Shown piece by piece: positions 45,908 through 54,100 of a DNA stretch of 64,000 nucleotides. The notes under the pieces are model-generated. The model ran no database searches, had not been told where the DNA came from, and worked only from the letters and a program-made list of their open reading frames with translations. The position numbers were made by a program, and so were the translations under genes. Source of the DNA: CAVVDY01 sp963815775 (GTDB lineage Bacteria; Acidobacteriota; Terriglobia; Terriglobales; Acidobacteriaceae); contig CAWFIB010000010.1 in the NCBI GenBank assembly GCA_963815775.1, positions 447,024 through 511,023 of the forward strand, in the 5' to 3' direction. Within the stretch, counting starts at the first letter, position 1, and every line of letters starts with the position of its first letter.

Positions 45908-45961
45908 GTTGTTTATCGGAAGATAGGCAAAACTTATAACATAAAAACATCATATATGATG
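45908..45961 (-). promoter_or_regulatory. Candidate promoter and operator of the AbiE-like pair
   Basis: CATCATATATGATG (45948-45961) is a perfect 14-bp palindrome 62 bp upstream of the toxin ATG. Between it and the gene, on the minus strand, TTGCCT and TAATAT are 18 bp apart and resemble -35 and -10 boxes. The -10 lies so close to the ATG that the leader would be very short. The region is much richer in A and T than its neighbours. Confidence 0.45.
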
Positions 45962-46540
45962 ATATTTCGTTTTATATCGAAGCAAGAATGTGCCGGCTTG
46001 GGCCACCGGGTTGCCGGGTTCTACTTTGCTCCTTTAACGTTGGAATGATTGGGGAGAAAAAATCGGATTCCTCCGATTACCTTCGTAACTTGCACCCTCC
46101 TCCCTTCTCTGCTACGTTCGCCGTGTGAGGCGCGGGAGCTGTGTGCCTACGCGCGCCGGGGCTTCCGGGCGCGGCTCTTTAGGACGTTTTGGTAATGCCG
46201 CAAGGCTTGCTTCAGGTTAACCGTTTCGTTACTCCTAAAAATCTGTTTGGCACAACTTCTTGTGCAAAAAATCTAGCTAAGTCCAATTTCCGCAATATTT
46301 TGCGTGTAACTCCCACGCACTCAAGATTTTGCACGGAAAATTTTTCCCTTGCTCAATGGAATCAAGATTTTAGCCATACCCGGGGGAGGGGGTTACCTCA
46401 GTTGCCAGCGGATGGTGGTTTGTGGCCATAACGGTAAGGTGATGTTAGCTAGTAGTAATCGGCCAAGAACGCCGACGGCTTCGATTGCAACAAATGTCGA
46501 GTTCGCGGCATCAGCTTGCTTTGGGAACTGTGGAGGATTC
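45962..46540. ncRNA. Intergenic stretch with several stem-loops
   Basis: 579 bp without a gene. The part from 46240 to 46420 is AT-rich and structured: TTTGGCACAA/TTGTGCAAA (46246-46268), CGCAA-TATT-TTGCG (46291-46304), and the near-palindrome GGAAAATTTTTCC near 46336. It ends in ATACCCGGGGGAGGGGGTTA at about 46377. This could be a structured leader or a small RNA, but no known family is recognised. Confidence 0.3.
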
Positions 46541-46930
46541 ATGAACAGGACGATATTTGCAATGATTATGCTGGCGGCCGCGATGTGCTTTGCTGCTGCA
46601 CCGCTCGCCCACGCTCAGGGGAACAGCGATCATCACAAGCAACACGGAAATCCGCATGGCAATAAGGCGTCGGATGACGGCTGGCAGGAGCACGATGGGT
46701 GGGAATACAGGACGTATGGCCCGCAGGACGGGCGCCCGCCGGGATGGAGTCAGGGGAAGAAAACGGGCTGGGGCAACTGCGGAATGCCTCCCGGCCAGGC
46801 CAAGAAGTATGGCTGCAATGCGTACCAATATCAGGGGCGGACCTACTATTACTACCAGGACCCCGCAGGGCAGATTATTGTCCGGCGGCCGGTTATTGTG
46901 ATTACGCCCGAAGGGGTCAGCGTTCATTGA
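46541..46930 (+). CDS. Small exported Gly/Asn/His-rich protein
   Basis: 129 residues. The signal peptide MNRTIFAMIMLAAAMCFAAA (cleavage near AHAQG) precedes a hydrophilic region (GNSDHHKQHGNPHGNKASDD), a Trp/Gly-rich part (QDGRPPGWSQGKKTGWGN, CGMPPGQAKKYGCNAYQYQG), and a Tyr-rich strand ending in RRPVIVITPEGVSVH. A TGGAGGATTC box precedes the ATG. The His and Cys content suggests possible metal binding; otherwise unknown. Confidence 0.65.
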   Translation: MNRTIFAMIMLAAAMCFAAAPLAHAQGNSDHHKQHGNPHGNKASDDGWQEHDGWEYRTYGPQDGRPPGWSQGKKTGWGNCGMPPGQAKKYGCNAYQYQGRTYYYYQDPAGQIIVRRPVIVITPEGVSVH

Positions 46931-46941
46931 CGAGGAAACGG

Positions 46942-46990
46942 CACTTGGCAGTTAGCAGTTAGCAGTTAGCACTTGGCCGTTAGCAGTTAG
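46942..46990. repeat. Tandem heptamer array
   Basis: Seven consecutive 7-bp units: CACTTGG, then three CAGTTAG, CACTTGG, CCGTTAG and CAGTTAG. A similar ATTAGTTGTCAGTTCTCAG stretch follows tRNA-Leu near 53995. Not CRISPR, since there are no spacers. Confidence 0.75.
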
Positions 46991-47389
46991 GTAAGTGCTA
47001 AGGGCCACGAGCCCTTGACCCACGCGCCCTGTTCGATCCCACCCAAGGCAAAGGAGGGCTTGGATGGGGGACCCGCTTCGCTCGGGATGACACCTGTGAG
47101 GGTTTTACTGAGAGCCGACGGCTGATGCAGACGCGAACAAGAACAGATCCCTCGCTTCGCTCGTGATGACAAACGAACAGGTGCCCGGACGGCGCGGCTA
47201 AAAGCCGCGCCCCTTCAAGGCGAAGAGCGAATGGCGAAAAGCGAAAAGCCGGCGAAGCCTGTTCGATCCCACCCAAGCCAACCGAAGGCTTCCACCCCAC
47301 CGAGCGCAAATACGGCGCTCGTTGGGGACCCCGGCTTGGATGGGGCACCCGCAGTTTCGCTACAATGTCACATAAGGCTGTGATCCGCT
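46991..47389. repeat. Mosaic of dispersed intergenic repeats before mqnC
   Basis: About 400 bp with no gene. It contains a perfect hairpin GGCGCGGC-TAAAA-GCCGCGCC (47191-47211), two copies of a GCTTCGCTCGGGATGACA-type element (near 47075 and 47155) and two copies of a GTTCGATCCCACCCAAG element (near 47031 and 47261), the latter ending in GGATGGGGCACCC. Confidence 0.6.
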
Positions 47390-48436
47390 ATGTCCCTGAG
47401 CAAAGCTGAAGCGCTGGAGCTGTTTCGCTGCGATGACCTGATCGGCATCGGCATGGAGGCCGACGCGGTGCGGCGCCGCCTGCATCCCGAGGGCGTGGTC
47501 ACCTACATCATCGACCGCAACATTAATTACACCAACTTCTGCACCGAGTACTGCACCTTCTGCGCCTTCTATCGGCCGCTGAAGGGCAAGCTGGCGGCAG
47601 AAGGCTACATCCTCGACTTCGACACCATTTATGACAAAGTGCGCGAGACGGTCGAGCTGGGCGGCACCGGCGTGCTGCTGCAGGGCGGCCTGCATCCCGA
47701 CCTGAAGATCGAGTGGTACGAGGCGATGCTTAGCGGGATGAAGCAGCGCTTTCCGCAGGTCCATCTGCACTGCTTTTCGGCGTCGGAGGTCATCTGTATA
47801 GCCGAGGTCAGCGGGCTGTCGATCGAGGAGACGATTCGGCGGCTGCGCGATGCCGGGCTGGATTCGATACCCGGCGGCGGGGCGGAGATTCTGGACGATG
47901 AGGTGCGCTACAAGATCGCGCGCTTGAAGTGCTTGACCGACGACTGGCTGAACGTGCATCGCACGGCGCACAAGCTCGGCATGAGGACGACGGCGACCAT
48001 GATGTTTGGCGTGGGCGAGAGCTATGAGCATCGTGTGAATCACTTCCAGGCGATCTACGACTTGCAGGAAGAGACGGGCGGATTCACCGCGTTTATTCCG
48101 TGGTCGTTCCAGCCGCAGAATACGGCGCTGGGCGGACGGGGATGGGACGAAGCGACGGCGGTCGAGTACCTGAAGACGCTGGCGATCGCGCGGCTGTTCC
48201 TGACCAACTTCAAGAACGTGCAGTCGAGCTGGGTGACGCAGGGGCTGAAGGTTTGCCAGATGGGACTGCGCTTCGGGGGCAACGATGTCGGGTCGGTGAT
48301 GATCGAGGAGAATGTGGTGCGCGCCGCCGGCGTGAGCAATTGCACTACTGAAGAAGAGCTGCGGCGGATCATCCGCGATGCAGGCTTCCGTCCGGCGCAG
48401 CGGGACACGCTGTATACAAAGTTCTTCTTGAATTAG
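47390..48436 (+). CDS. mqnC: Cyclic dehypoxanthine futalosine synthase (MqnC)
   Basis: 348 residues, a radical-SAM enzyme of the futalosine route to menaquinone. It cyclises dehypoxanthine futalosine. The radical-SAM Cys motif is CTEYCTFCAFYR (CxxxCxxC) near residue 50; GGTGVLLQGGLHPDLKIEWY near 92 and LDSIPGGGAEILDDEVR near 158 are MqnC-family signatures, as is the C-terminal GGNDVGSVMIEENVVRAAG. No other mqn gene is adjacent. It is flanked on both sides by hairpin repeats, so it appears to be monocistronic. Presence implies menaquinone-based respiration. Confidence 0.93.
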   Translation: MSLSKAEALELFRCDDLIGIGMEADAVRRRLHPEGVVTYIIDRNINYTNFCTEYCTFCAFYRPLKGKLAAEGYILDFDTIYDKVRETVELGGTGVLLQGGLHPDLKIEWYEAMLSGMKQRFPQVHLHCFSASEVICIAEVSGLSIEETIRRLRDAGLDSIPGGGAEILDDEVRYKIARLKCLTDDWLNVHRTAHKLGMRTTATMMFGVGESYEHRVNHFQAIYDLQEETGGFTAFIPWSFQPQNTALGGRGWDEATAVEYLKTLAIARLFLTNFKNVQSSWVTQGLKVCQMGLRFGGNDVGSVMIEENVVRAAGVSNCTTEEELRRIIRDAGFRPAQRDTLYTKFFLN

Positions 48437-48444
48437 AGGGATGA

Positions 48445-48600
48445 AGGGGCACGGCTTTAGCCGTGCCGATGGAGCACAGTAAATGCTGAGGCTTTAGCCT
48501 CCGAGGGTTTGCGCGCTGATATCCGCCGAGCGTTTACCGCAGGGGGCTAAAGCCGATTCCAAATTGCGACGTTACGGCGCAGCTAAAGCTGTGCCCCTTC
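48445..48600. repeat. Nested tetraloop hairpin repeats
   Basis: GGCACGGC-TTTA-GCCGTGCC (48448-48467), GAGGC-TTTA-GCCTC (48488-48501) and GGCGCAGC-TAAA-GCTGTGCC (48576-48595). The outer two are inverted copies bounded by GAAGGGGCA and TGCCCCTTC, so the whole 155 bp can fold on itself. The first hairpin begins 12 bp after the mqnC stop codon and may also end transcription. Confidence 0.65.
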
Positions 48601-48646
48601 AAAGACGGATGGCCTGAAGATCGGCACTACCCGAAGGAGAGCGCCC

Positions 48647-49159
48647 GTGAACGAAACTCCCGAACAATACAAAGCGCGCATACTGGGCCTGATGGAAGGC
48701 AAGGACTCGGTCAGCGTGCAGCGTGAAACTGCGTCGCGCCTGGCCAAGCTGGTGGAAGGCACGCCGGGCGAACGGCTCAGCAAACGTCCCGCTCCGGACA
48801 AGTGGTCGGTCAGCGAGATCCTGGTACACCTGGCGGAAGCGGAAGTCTCGTGCTTCTGGCGCTATCGCCAGATGATCGAGCACAACGGCGCGACGATCAT
48901 CCCGTTCGATCAGGACCTGTGGTACAAGCTGGGCGACTATCCTTCACGCGACGCCAGAGAATCGTTGCAGCTCTTCCGCCTGATGCGCGAGGCGAACCTG
49001 CGCATGCTCGACCGGCTCACGCCGGAGCAGTGGCAGAGAGGCGGCGTGCACACCGAGCGCGGGCCGATGACCGTGGCGGACCTGGTGCGGCAGATGGCGG
49101 GCCACGACATCAACCATGTCGCACAGGTGGAAAAGCTGGTGGGCAAGGGTTCGGCGTAG
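48647..49159 (+). CDS. DinB-family protein
   Basis: 170 residues from a GTG start with an AAGGAG box 8 nt upstream. The DinB four-helix plan is present: KWSVSEILVHLAEAEVSCFW (first metal His in VHLAEAE), a central MLDRLTPEQWQRGGVHTERG, and MTVADLVRQMAGHDINHVAQ (AGHDxxH, the other metal ligands). Family members bind a divalent cation and some are bacillithiol or mycothiol transferases; no thiol clue is seen here. It stands alone between repeats. Confidence 0.88.
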   Translation: MNETPEQYKARILGLMEGKDSVSVQRETASRLAKLVEGTPGERLSKRPAPDKWSVSEILVHLAEAEVSCFWRYRQMIEHNGATIIPFDQDLWYKLGDYPSRDARESLQLFRLMREANLRMLDRLTPEQWQRGGVHTERGPMTVADLVRQMAGHDINHVAQVEKLVGKGSA

Positions 49160-49203
49160 CAGCGGAAACGACCGGCGGTGGCCACGCGGATGTGTTGCCT
49201 CAC

Positions 49204-49965
49204 TCACCAGGACTTCATGATTTCCAGTGCCTTCCGGAAGGGATAGTCCTGCACGTGGACCAGTCCGTGGAACGGCTGACGGATGTCGGCAATCGCAACC
49301 AGAGAGAGCGCAATCAGCAGGGAAAAGGAAAAGACCTGCACCGTCTGCAGCACCTTGCTCTCGGACCCAAACATACAGGAGGAAGAGATGGTCAGCACGC
49401 CTCCGATGAGAAGTACGCACCAAAGCACGGCGGGGAGGCGATCTGCGCTCTGCACAATGCGGGTGAGCCGATGCCTTGTCAGCTCGCTGACGTGGGTCAA
49501 TTCGTGGTCCTGAGCGTTGCTTTCGGTGGGCGAGGCTACCTTGGCGGCGAGCACCGTCTTCCACATTTCGGTGGCGATGGCCGAGGTCCGCTCGGGTACT
49601 TCTCCCCGGCCCATCTGCGGCCATTCGTTGGTGAGTACCGAGTCGACGTAGGAGCGCGCCAAATTTTGCAGTTGGGTGCGCTGCGGTTCCGGTAGAGCTT
49701 GAGCCACGCGAAAGACGCTGAGCGCGGAGTCGGCCTCAAGGTCCGCGTTCACCGAAGCGGCGCCATATGAGGTCCACACGGTAAAAAGCATGAAGCCCAG
49801 GATGACAGCGTAGGTTGTGCCCAAGACGCTAAGCTGCCATCCGATGACATCGTTGTGGAGGCGGCGTCCCTCGCGCGGCCAGAAATGGTTGAGCAGGGCC
49901 ATAGCCAGCAGCGCACCGCAAACGGTGCCGAGGACGATGAGGATGCTCTCTATTGCATAGCTCAT
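49204..49965 (-). CDS. Bestrophin-like (DUF4239) membrane protein
   Basis: About 253 residues. Four membrane helices: two N-terminal (about 4-24, 40-62) and two C-terminal (about 180-200, 208-228). The segment after TM1 (NHFWPREGRRLHNDVIGWQL) and the central domain with SALSVFRVAQALPEPQRTQL and LARSYVDSVLTNEWPQM match the DUF4239 family, which is related to bestrophin-like domains. The ATG at 49965 begins just before TM1. Function is likely ion conduction but unproven. Confidence 0.75.
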   Translation of the reverse strand: MSYAIESILIVLGTVCGALLAMALLNHFWPREGRRLHNDVIGWQLSVLGTTYAVILGFMLFTVWTSYGAASVNADLEADSALSVFRVAQALPEPQRTQLQNLARSYVDSVLTNEWPQMGRGEVPERTSAIATEMWKTVLAAKVASPTESNAQDHELTHVSELTRHRLTRIVQSADRLPAVLWCVLLIGGVLTISSSCMFGSESKVLQTVQVFSFSLLIALSLVAIADIRQPFHGLVHVQDYPFRKALEIMKSW

Positions 49966-50057
49966 AGACAGTGCGTGGGGAAGGTCCCGCAAACAAGACT
50001 GCGGGGCTTGGGTATCTTAACCCGAGAAGGCTGCTGCTGCATGGCCTCGACAGGAAA

Positions 50058-51698
50058 CTACTTGTGGGTGGGCTTTCCCGGCACCGGAGCGCCCTGCATC
50101 TGCTGCTCCTGCATGGTCTCGCCAGGCTTGAGCAGCGAAGGGTGGAAGGTGGTGTCGGTGGTGGCTTCCGGGCTCGGTACCGCCGCAGTAGCTGGTGGCT
50201 GGGGCGAGTCTGCTTTGCTGGAGGATTCTGTGGCGCTGGGCGCCGACTTCGCTGCAACACTCGGCGCGGGCGGCCCGGGCGAATCGCCCGGAGTGGAGGC
50301 GTTGGCCGGAACCGCTGCCGCTGGAGCCGGAGCCGATCCTCCCGGTTGCAGCGGTGCAGCAGGCGCATGCGCCGTGTTTCCTGGCGCGCTCGCACTCGCT
50401 TCTTTCACCGCGGGTTCGGCGTCGAAGGTTGCCTTCGCGTTCATCAACTGGTGAAGCTCCGCATCGTGGGGAGCGGCAAAAAAGAAGCTCAGCAGATAGC
50501 CGCGTTGTGCAGTGAGCGCCAGCGCCACGGAGACACGCCGCGATAACGCGTCGCCGGTATCTTTGTAGGCCACGACGCCGTTCATCACGATGAAGGTTCG
50601 GCCATCCCGCTCGAAGGCGCGCGCGTCTTTCATGTCCTGAAAAATGGGATGGCCAAGACCATAAGCGACCAGGAAATCGCGCACCGTGTCCTTGCCTTTG
50701 CTCAAGTCGGGGAACTTCACGTTGGGGTAGCAAGCCAGCGACATAGCGGAGATGGTGACCTCGCCGAAGTCGTCGTAAGCGATTGCGCCCGTCTGCTGCG
50801 GCACTACTCGCCAGGCGGACACCAGAGTGCGTTCGCAGGCTTTGCGCAGCAGGCGCTGGTTCGGGGTGACGGCAGGCTGGCCGGTGTTCTGTTCCCGACT
50901 GCGTTCGACCGCAGGTATCACCGCCGCTTCGGTTCCGACGTGCCAGCCCTTGGGCAGGTCGTATCCGAAGCCGAGCGCTGAGTTCTCGTAGGTGCTGCCG
51001 ACGACTTTGCCGACATCGAGCTTCCTGGCGGGCGGATCGGACTTGAGCTGATCCAGGACTTGAATCGGAATTGCCGGTCCTTCATAGGGCTCAGCGCCGA
51101 CACCGAGATAGTCGTTAATAGATTGCGGCGGGAAAAAGCGCATGTGCGTCACCGCTGCTTCGAGTTGCTGCAGCAATTTGGGATCACGTCCGGCGGTGAC
51201 GAAGCGAAGCACGTAGCCGTCGAGGTCGGTAGCATAGATGGCATGTTGGTCGATGCCGCGGCGAGTTTCGAAGTAGAAGAATTGATGTCCGGCAATGCTG
51301 GTCTTCGAAAGCCCGTGCAATTCTTCGACGCCGATGGTCAGCTCATCGTCGAGCTCGTGTCGCAGCAGCAGCCGCGCTCCAGGCCGATTGTCGCCCGTGG
51401 GATGGGCGGAGATGGCCAGTATCGAGCGATGGGGCACCGAGCCAACAGTTTCCAGCAAGGCTATGCTGCCGTCGGTCGGAGTCGCAGTCGGGACCGGACG
51501 CAGGCTGGCGTCGGCGGGCAAGTCGATGGAAAAACCGAAGAAAGCGTTCGCATAGCGGTAATTGGAAAGGAAGCCCTGATCGGGATAGAGAGCGGGATGC
51601 TGAGCTGGGTTGGAGCTGGAACTCGGCTGGTCAGCAGCGCCGTATCCGAAGGCGAGACTGCAGCAAAAGATGACGGCAAGCAGAACCCGGAACCGCAT
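50058..51698 (-). CDS. Exported protein of unknown function with Pro/Ala-rich tail
   Basis: 546 residues. A signal peptide (MRFRVLLAVIFCCSLAFGYG) precedes two similar beta-rich halves, one from about 50 to 190 (FFGFSIDLPADASLRPVP) and one from about 235 to 425 (ALGFGYDLPKGWHVGTEAAV), each beginning with a FGxxxDLP motif. Residues about 435-546 are a low-complexity Pro/Ala/Ser linker. The duplicated domain suggests a PsbP-like or lipid-binding fold. A GGGGAA box precedes the ATG. Family not recognised. Confidence 0.65.
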   Translation of the reverse strand: MRFRVLLAVIFCCSLAFGYGAADQPSSSSNPAQHPALYPDQGFLSNYRYANAFFGFSIDLPADASLRPVPTATPTDGSIALLETVGSVPHRSILAISAHPTGDNRPGARLLLRHELDDELTIGVEELHGLSKTSIAGHQFFYFETRRGIDQHAIYATDLDGYVLRFVTAGRDPKLLQQLEAAVTHMRFFPPQSINDYLGVGAEPYEGPAIPIQVLDQLKSDPPARKLDVGKVVGSTYENSALGFGYDLPKGWHVGTEAAVIPAVERSREQNTGQPAVTPNQRLLRKACERTLVSAWRVVPQQTGAIAYDDFGEVTISAMSLACYPNVKFPDLSKGKDTVRDFLVAYGLGHPIFQDMKDARAFERDGRTFIVMNGVVAYKDTGDALSRRVSVALALTAQRGYLLSFFFAAPHDAELHQLMNAKATFDAEPAVKEASASAPGNTAHAPAAPLQPGGSAPAPAAAVPANASTPGDSPGPPAPSVAAKSAPSATESSSKADSPQPPATAAVPSPEATTDTTFHPSLLKPGETMQEQQMQGAPVPGKPTHK

Positions 51699-51884
51699 GA
51701 CTTCCCCAGTGACCTATTGTTTCGCCTCGGAGGCGCAAAGGTCAACGGCGCCGCGCAATCCCGACAGCCGGTTCGAGGCATCCGAATCACCAACGGGGCA
51801 GCGTATTTTCAGCGGCGGCCTCGATGAACGACTCAGGTACAATCAATCGGGTTGGTAAGTCGCTAACTCAGAGATCTGTCATAG

Positions 51885-51952
51885 AGCGTGTTTCAAAAAT
51901 CGCCAGGCGACTGAAGCCGGGCCCTTTCAAAGCGCCTTTTTTGAAGCACGCT
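51885..51952. repeat. Long hairpin immediately upstream of the glycosyltransferase gene
   Basis: AGCGTGTTTCAAAAAT (51885-51900) pairs with TTTTTTGAAGCACGCT (51937-51952), leaving a 36-nt loop containing GGGCCCTTTCAAAGCG. Only one mismatch (G-T) breaks the stem. It ends 8 bp before the TTG start at 51961, so it could sequester the translation start. Confidence 0.55.
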
Positions 51953-51960
51953 GTAGCGAT

Positions 51961-53613
51961 TTGTTCCGGAGCAATGCCCTGAACGCTACCCTCTCTTGCT
52001 TGTGTTTTGCACTGCTCGAACCACGCGGGTTGCGGCATTACCTGCGCACGCATTTCCTCGACAAAACGTTTCAGGGCCTCTATCAGCCAAATGCCTTTGA
52101 TCTGGCGCTGCTGATTCCGTATTTCGTCGTGCTGATTCTGCTGGCGTTCTATGGCATGCATCGGTACCAGCTCGTCTACCTTTATTACAAGCACCGCAAG
52201 AACAAGGTGACGGAGCCGACCTCGCGCTTTGCCGAACTGCCGAAGGTCACCATCCAGCTTCCGATTTTCAACGAGCAATACGTCATCGACCGGCTGGTGG
52301 AGAGCGTGTGCCGCCTGGATTACCCGCGCGAAAAGCTGGAAATCCAGGTGCTCGACGACTCAACCGACGAGACCGTGCAGGTGGCATCGGCTGTAGTCGA
52401 TCGCTACGCCGCGATGGGATACAACATCAGCTATCACCATCGCACCAACCGCGAAGGCTTCAAGGCGGGAGCGCTCGGCGCCGGGCTGAAGAAGACCGAC
52501 AGCGAGTTCATCGCGATCTTCGATGCCGACTTTACGCCATACGCGGATTGGCTGCAGAAGGTCATCCATCATTTCTCCGATCCGGAGATCGGCATGGTGC
52601 AGACGCGCTGGACGCACCTGAACCGCAGTTACTCCTACCTCACAGAGATCGAGGCCATCCTGCTGGACGGCCATTTTGTTCTGGAGCACGGCGGCCGCTC
52701 GCGCGCAGGAGTGTTCTTTAACTTCAACGGCACCGCCGGGATGTGGCGGCGCAAGGCGATCGACGATGCCGGCGGTTGGGAACACGACACGCTGACCGAA
52801 GACACCGACCTGAGCTATCGCTCGCAGTTGAAAGGATGGAAGTTCCGCTATCTGCAGGATGTGGAATGTCCGGCGGAGCTGCCCATCGAGATGACAGCGT
52901 TCAAGACGCAGCAGGCGCGCTGGGCCAAGGGGTTGATTCAATGCGCCAAGAAAGACCTGCCCTACTTGCTGCGCGCCAAGGTTTCGCGACGGGAAAAGAT
53001 GGAGGCGTGGTATCACCTGACGGCGAATATCAGCTATCCGCTGATGATCGTGCTGAGCACACTGCTGCTGCCGGCGATGATGATCCGCTTTTACCAGGGC
53101 TGGTTCCAGATGCTGTACATCGATCTGCCACTGTTCCTGGCGTCGACATTTTCCATTTCCAGCTTTTATCTGGTGTCACAGAGGGAGCTATTTCCGCGGA
53201 CGTGGTGGCGAACCTTCTGGTACTTGCCGGCCTTGATGGGCTTGGGCATCGGGCTGACCATCACCAACAGCAAAGCGGTGTTCGAGGCACTCATCGGCCT
53301 CAAGAGCCCGTTCGCCCGCACGCCAAAATATCGCGTCGTCAGCAAGCGTGAGGGAAGCATAGCTGCCAAGAAGTATCGCAAGCGGCTGGGACTGATTCCC
53401 TATGTCGAGTTGCTGATCGGCTCCTACTTTGCGCTCACCATTTGGTATGCGGTGGTGAACGAGAACTATGTCACAGTTCCCTTCCTGGTCCTGTTTGTTT
53501 GGGGATACTGGTACACGGGAGTGATGTCGCTGCTACAGGGACGCTTCGACGTTTTCGGCCAGGCGCGGGCTGCGGAAGAGCACAGCGTGAAACCGTTTCC
53601 GGTGGGAGTGTAA
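51961..53613 (+). CDS. Membrane glycosyltransferase, GT2 family (cellulose synthase-like)
   Basis: About 550 residues; the start is uncertain (TTG at 51961). One N-terminal membrane helix (LALLIPYFVVLILLAFYG) precedes a GT2 catalytic domain: VTIQLPIFNEQYVIDRLVES, VLDDSTDETVQ, IAIFDADFTPYADWL (DxD), WEHDTLTEDTDLSYRSQLKG (TED) and FKTQQARWAKG (QxxRW). Four or five C-terminal membrane helices follow. The order and motifs are those of processive beta-glycan synthases such as glucomannan or cellulose synthase-like enzymes. No PilZ, BcsB-like or export partner is adjacent, so the polymer cannot be named. Confidence 0.9.
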   Translation: MFRSNALNATLSCLCFALLEPRGLRHYLRTHFLDKTFQGLYQPNAFDLALLIPYFVVLILLAFYGMHRYQLVYLYYKHRKNKVTEPTSRFAELPKVTIQLPIFNEQYVIDRLVESVCRLDYPREKLEIQVLDDSTDETVQVASAVVDRYAAMGYNISYHHRTNREGFKAGALGAGLKKTDSEFIAIFDADFTPYADWLQKVIHHFSDPEIGMVQTRWTHLNRSYSYLTEIEAILLDGHFVLEHGGRSRAGVFFNFNGTAGMWRRKAIDDAGGWEHDTLTEDTDLSYRSQLKGWKFRYLQDVECPAELPIEMTAFKTQQARWAKGLIQCAKKDLPYLLRAKVSRREKMEAWYHLTANISYPLMIVLSTLLLPAMMIRFYQGWFQMLYIDLPLFLASTFSISSFYLVSQRELFPRTWWRTFWYLPALMGLGIGLTITNSKAVFEALIGLKSPFARTPKYRVVSKREGSIAAKKYRKRLGLIPYVELLIGSYFALTIWYAVVNENYVTVPFLVLFVWGYWYTGVMSLLQGRFDVFGQARAAEEHSVKPFPVGV

Positions 53614-53639
53614 CGGCGCGGAGGGCGACTGGCCTTGGA

Positions 53640-53700
53640 CGGGGCTAAAGCCCAGCTTTATTCCAGCCACTTATGGACGGCCTGAAGGCCGTCCCCTTCA
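53640..53700. repeat. Tetraloop hairpin repeat
   Basis: GGGCTAAAGCCC (53642-53653) followed by GGACGGCC-TGAA-GGCCGTCC (53675-53694) and CCCCTTCAAAG. Same family as at 47191 and 48445. Confidence 0.6.
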
Positions 53701-53891
53701 AAGCCCGGAGTTGATCAGACCTTCCCCTAACCCCCCGCTCTCATCCTCATCGCGCTGACGCTTTTCCTGTGGACGCGAAGCGGCAGCCTTACCCACCATG
53801 CCCTCCGGCCCCGGCAGTTGCTCGCCGCGAGCAGCTTCGGTACACTGAGAATGCTTCCTGAAGGGCGAGCAACCGCTCGCAGCCTTCCCGT

Positions 53892-53978
53892 GCCGAAGTG
53901 GCGGAATTGGCAGACGCGCATGGTTCAGGTCCATGTACCCGCAAGGGTGTGGGGGTTCGAGTCCCTTCTTCGGCACCA
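53892..53978 (+). tRNA. tRNA-Leu (CAG anticodon)
   Basis: 87 nt including an encoded CCA end. Acceptor stem GCCGAAG pairs with CTTCGGC. The anticodon loop reads TTCAGGT, giving anticodon CAG. A long variable arm (TACCCGCAAGGGTG) marks it as a class II tRNA, as expected for leucine. The T-loop GGTTCGAGTCC is normal. Confidence 0.95.
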
Positions 53979-54100
53979 AAACAGTTGTCAGCTATTAGTT
54001 GTCAGTTCTCAGTCAAGAAGCTACTGAAACTGAGAATTTCCTTCATTACGGCCGGAATACTGCCGTGGTGATTGCTTCCCCACTACTAGATCACCAGACG

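Noticed and set aside
46942..46990. Possible CRISPR array
   Set aside because: Units are 7 bp, contiguous and without spacers.
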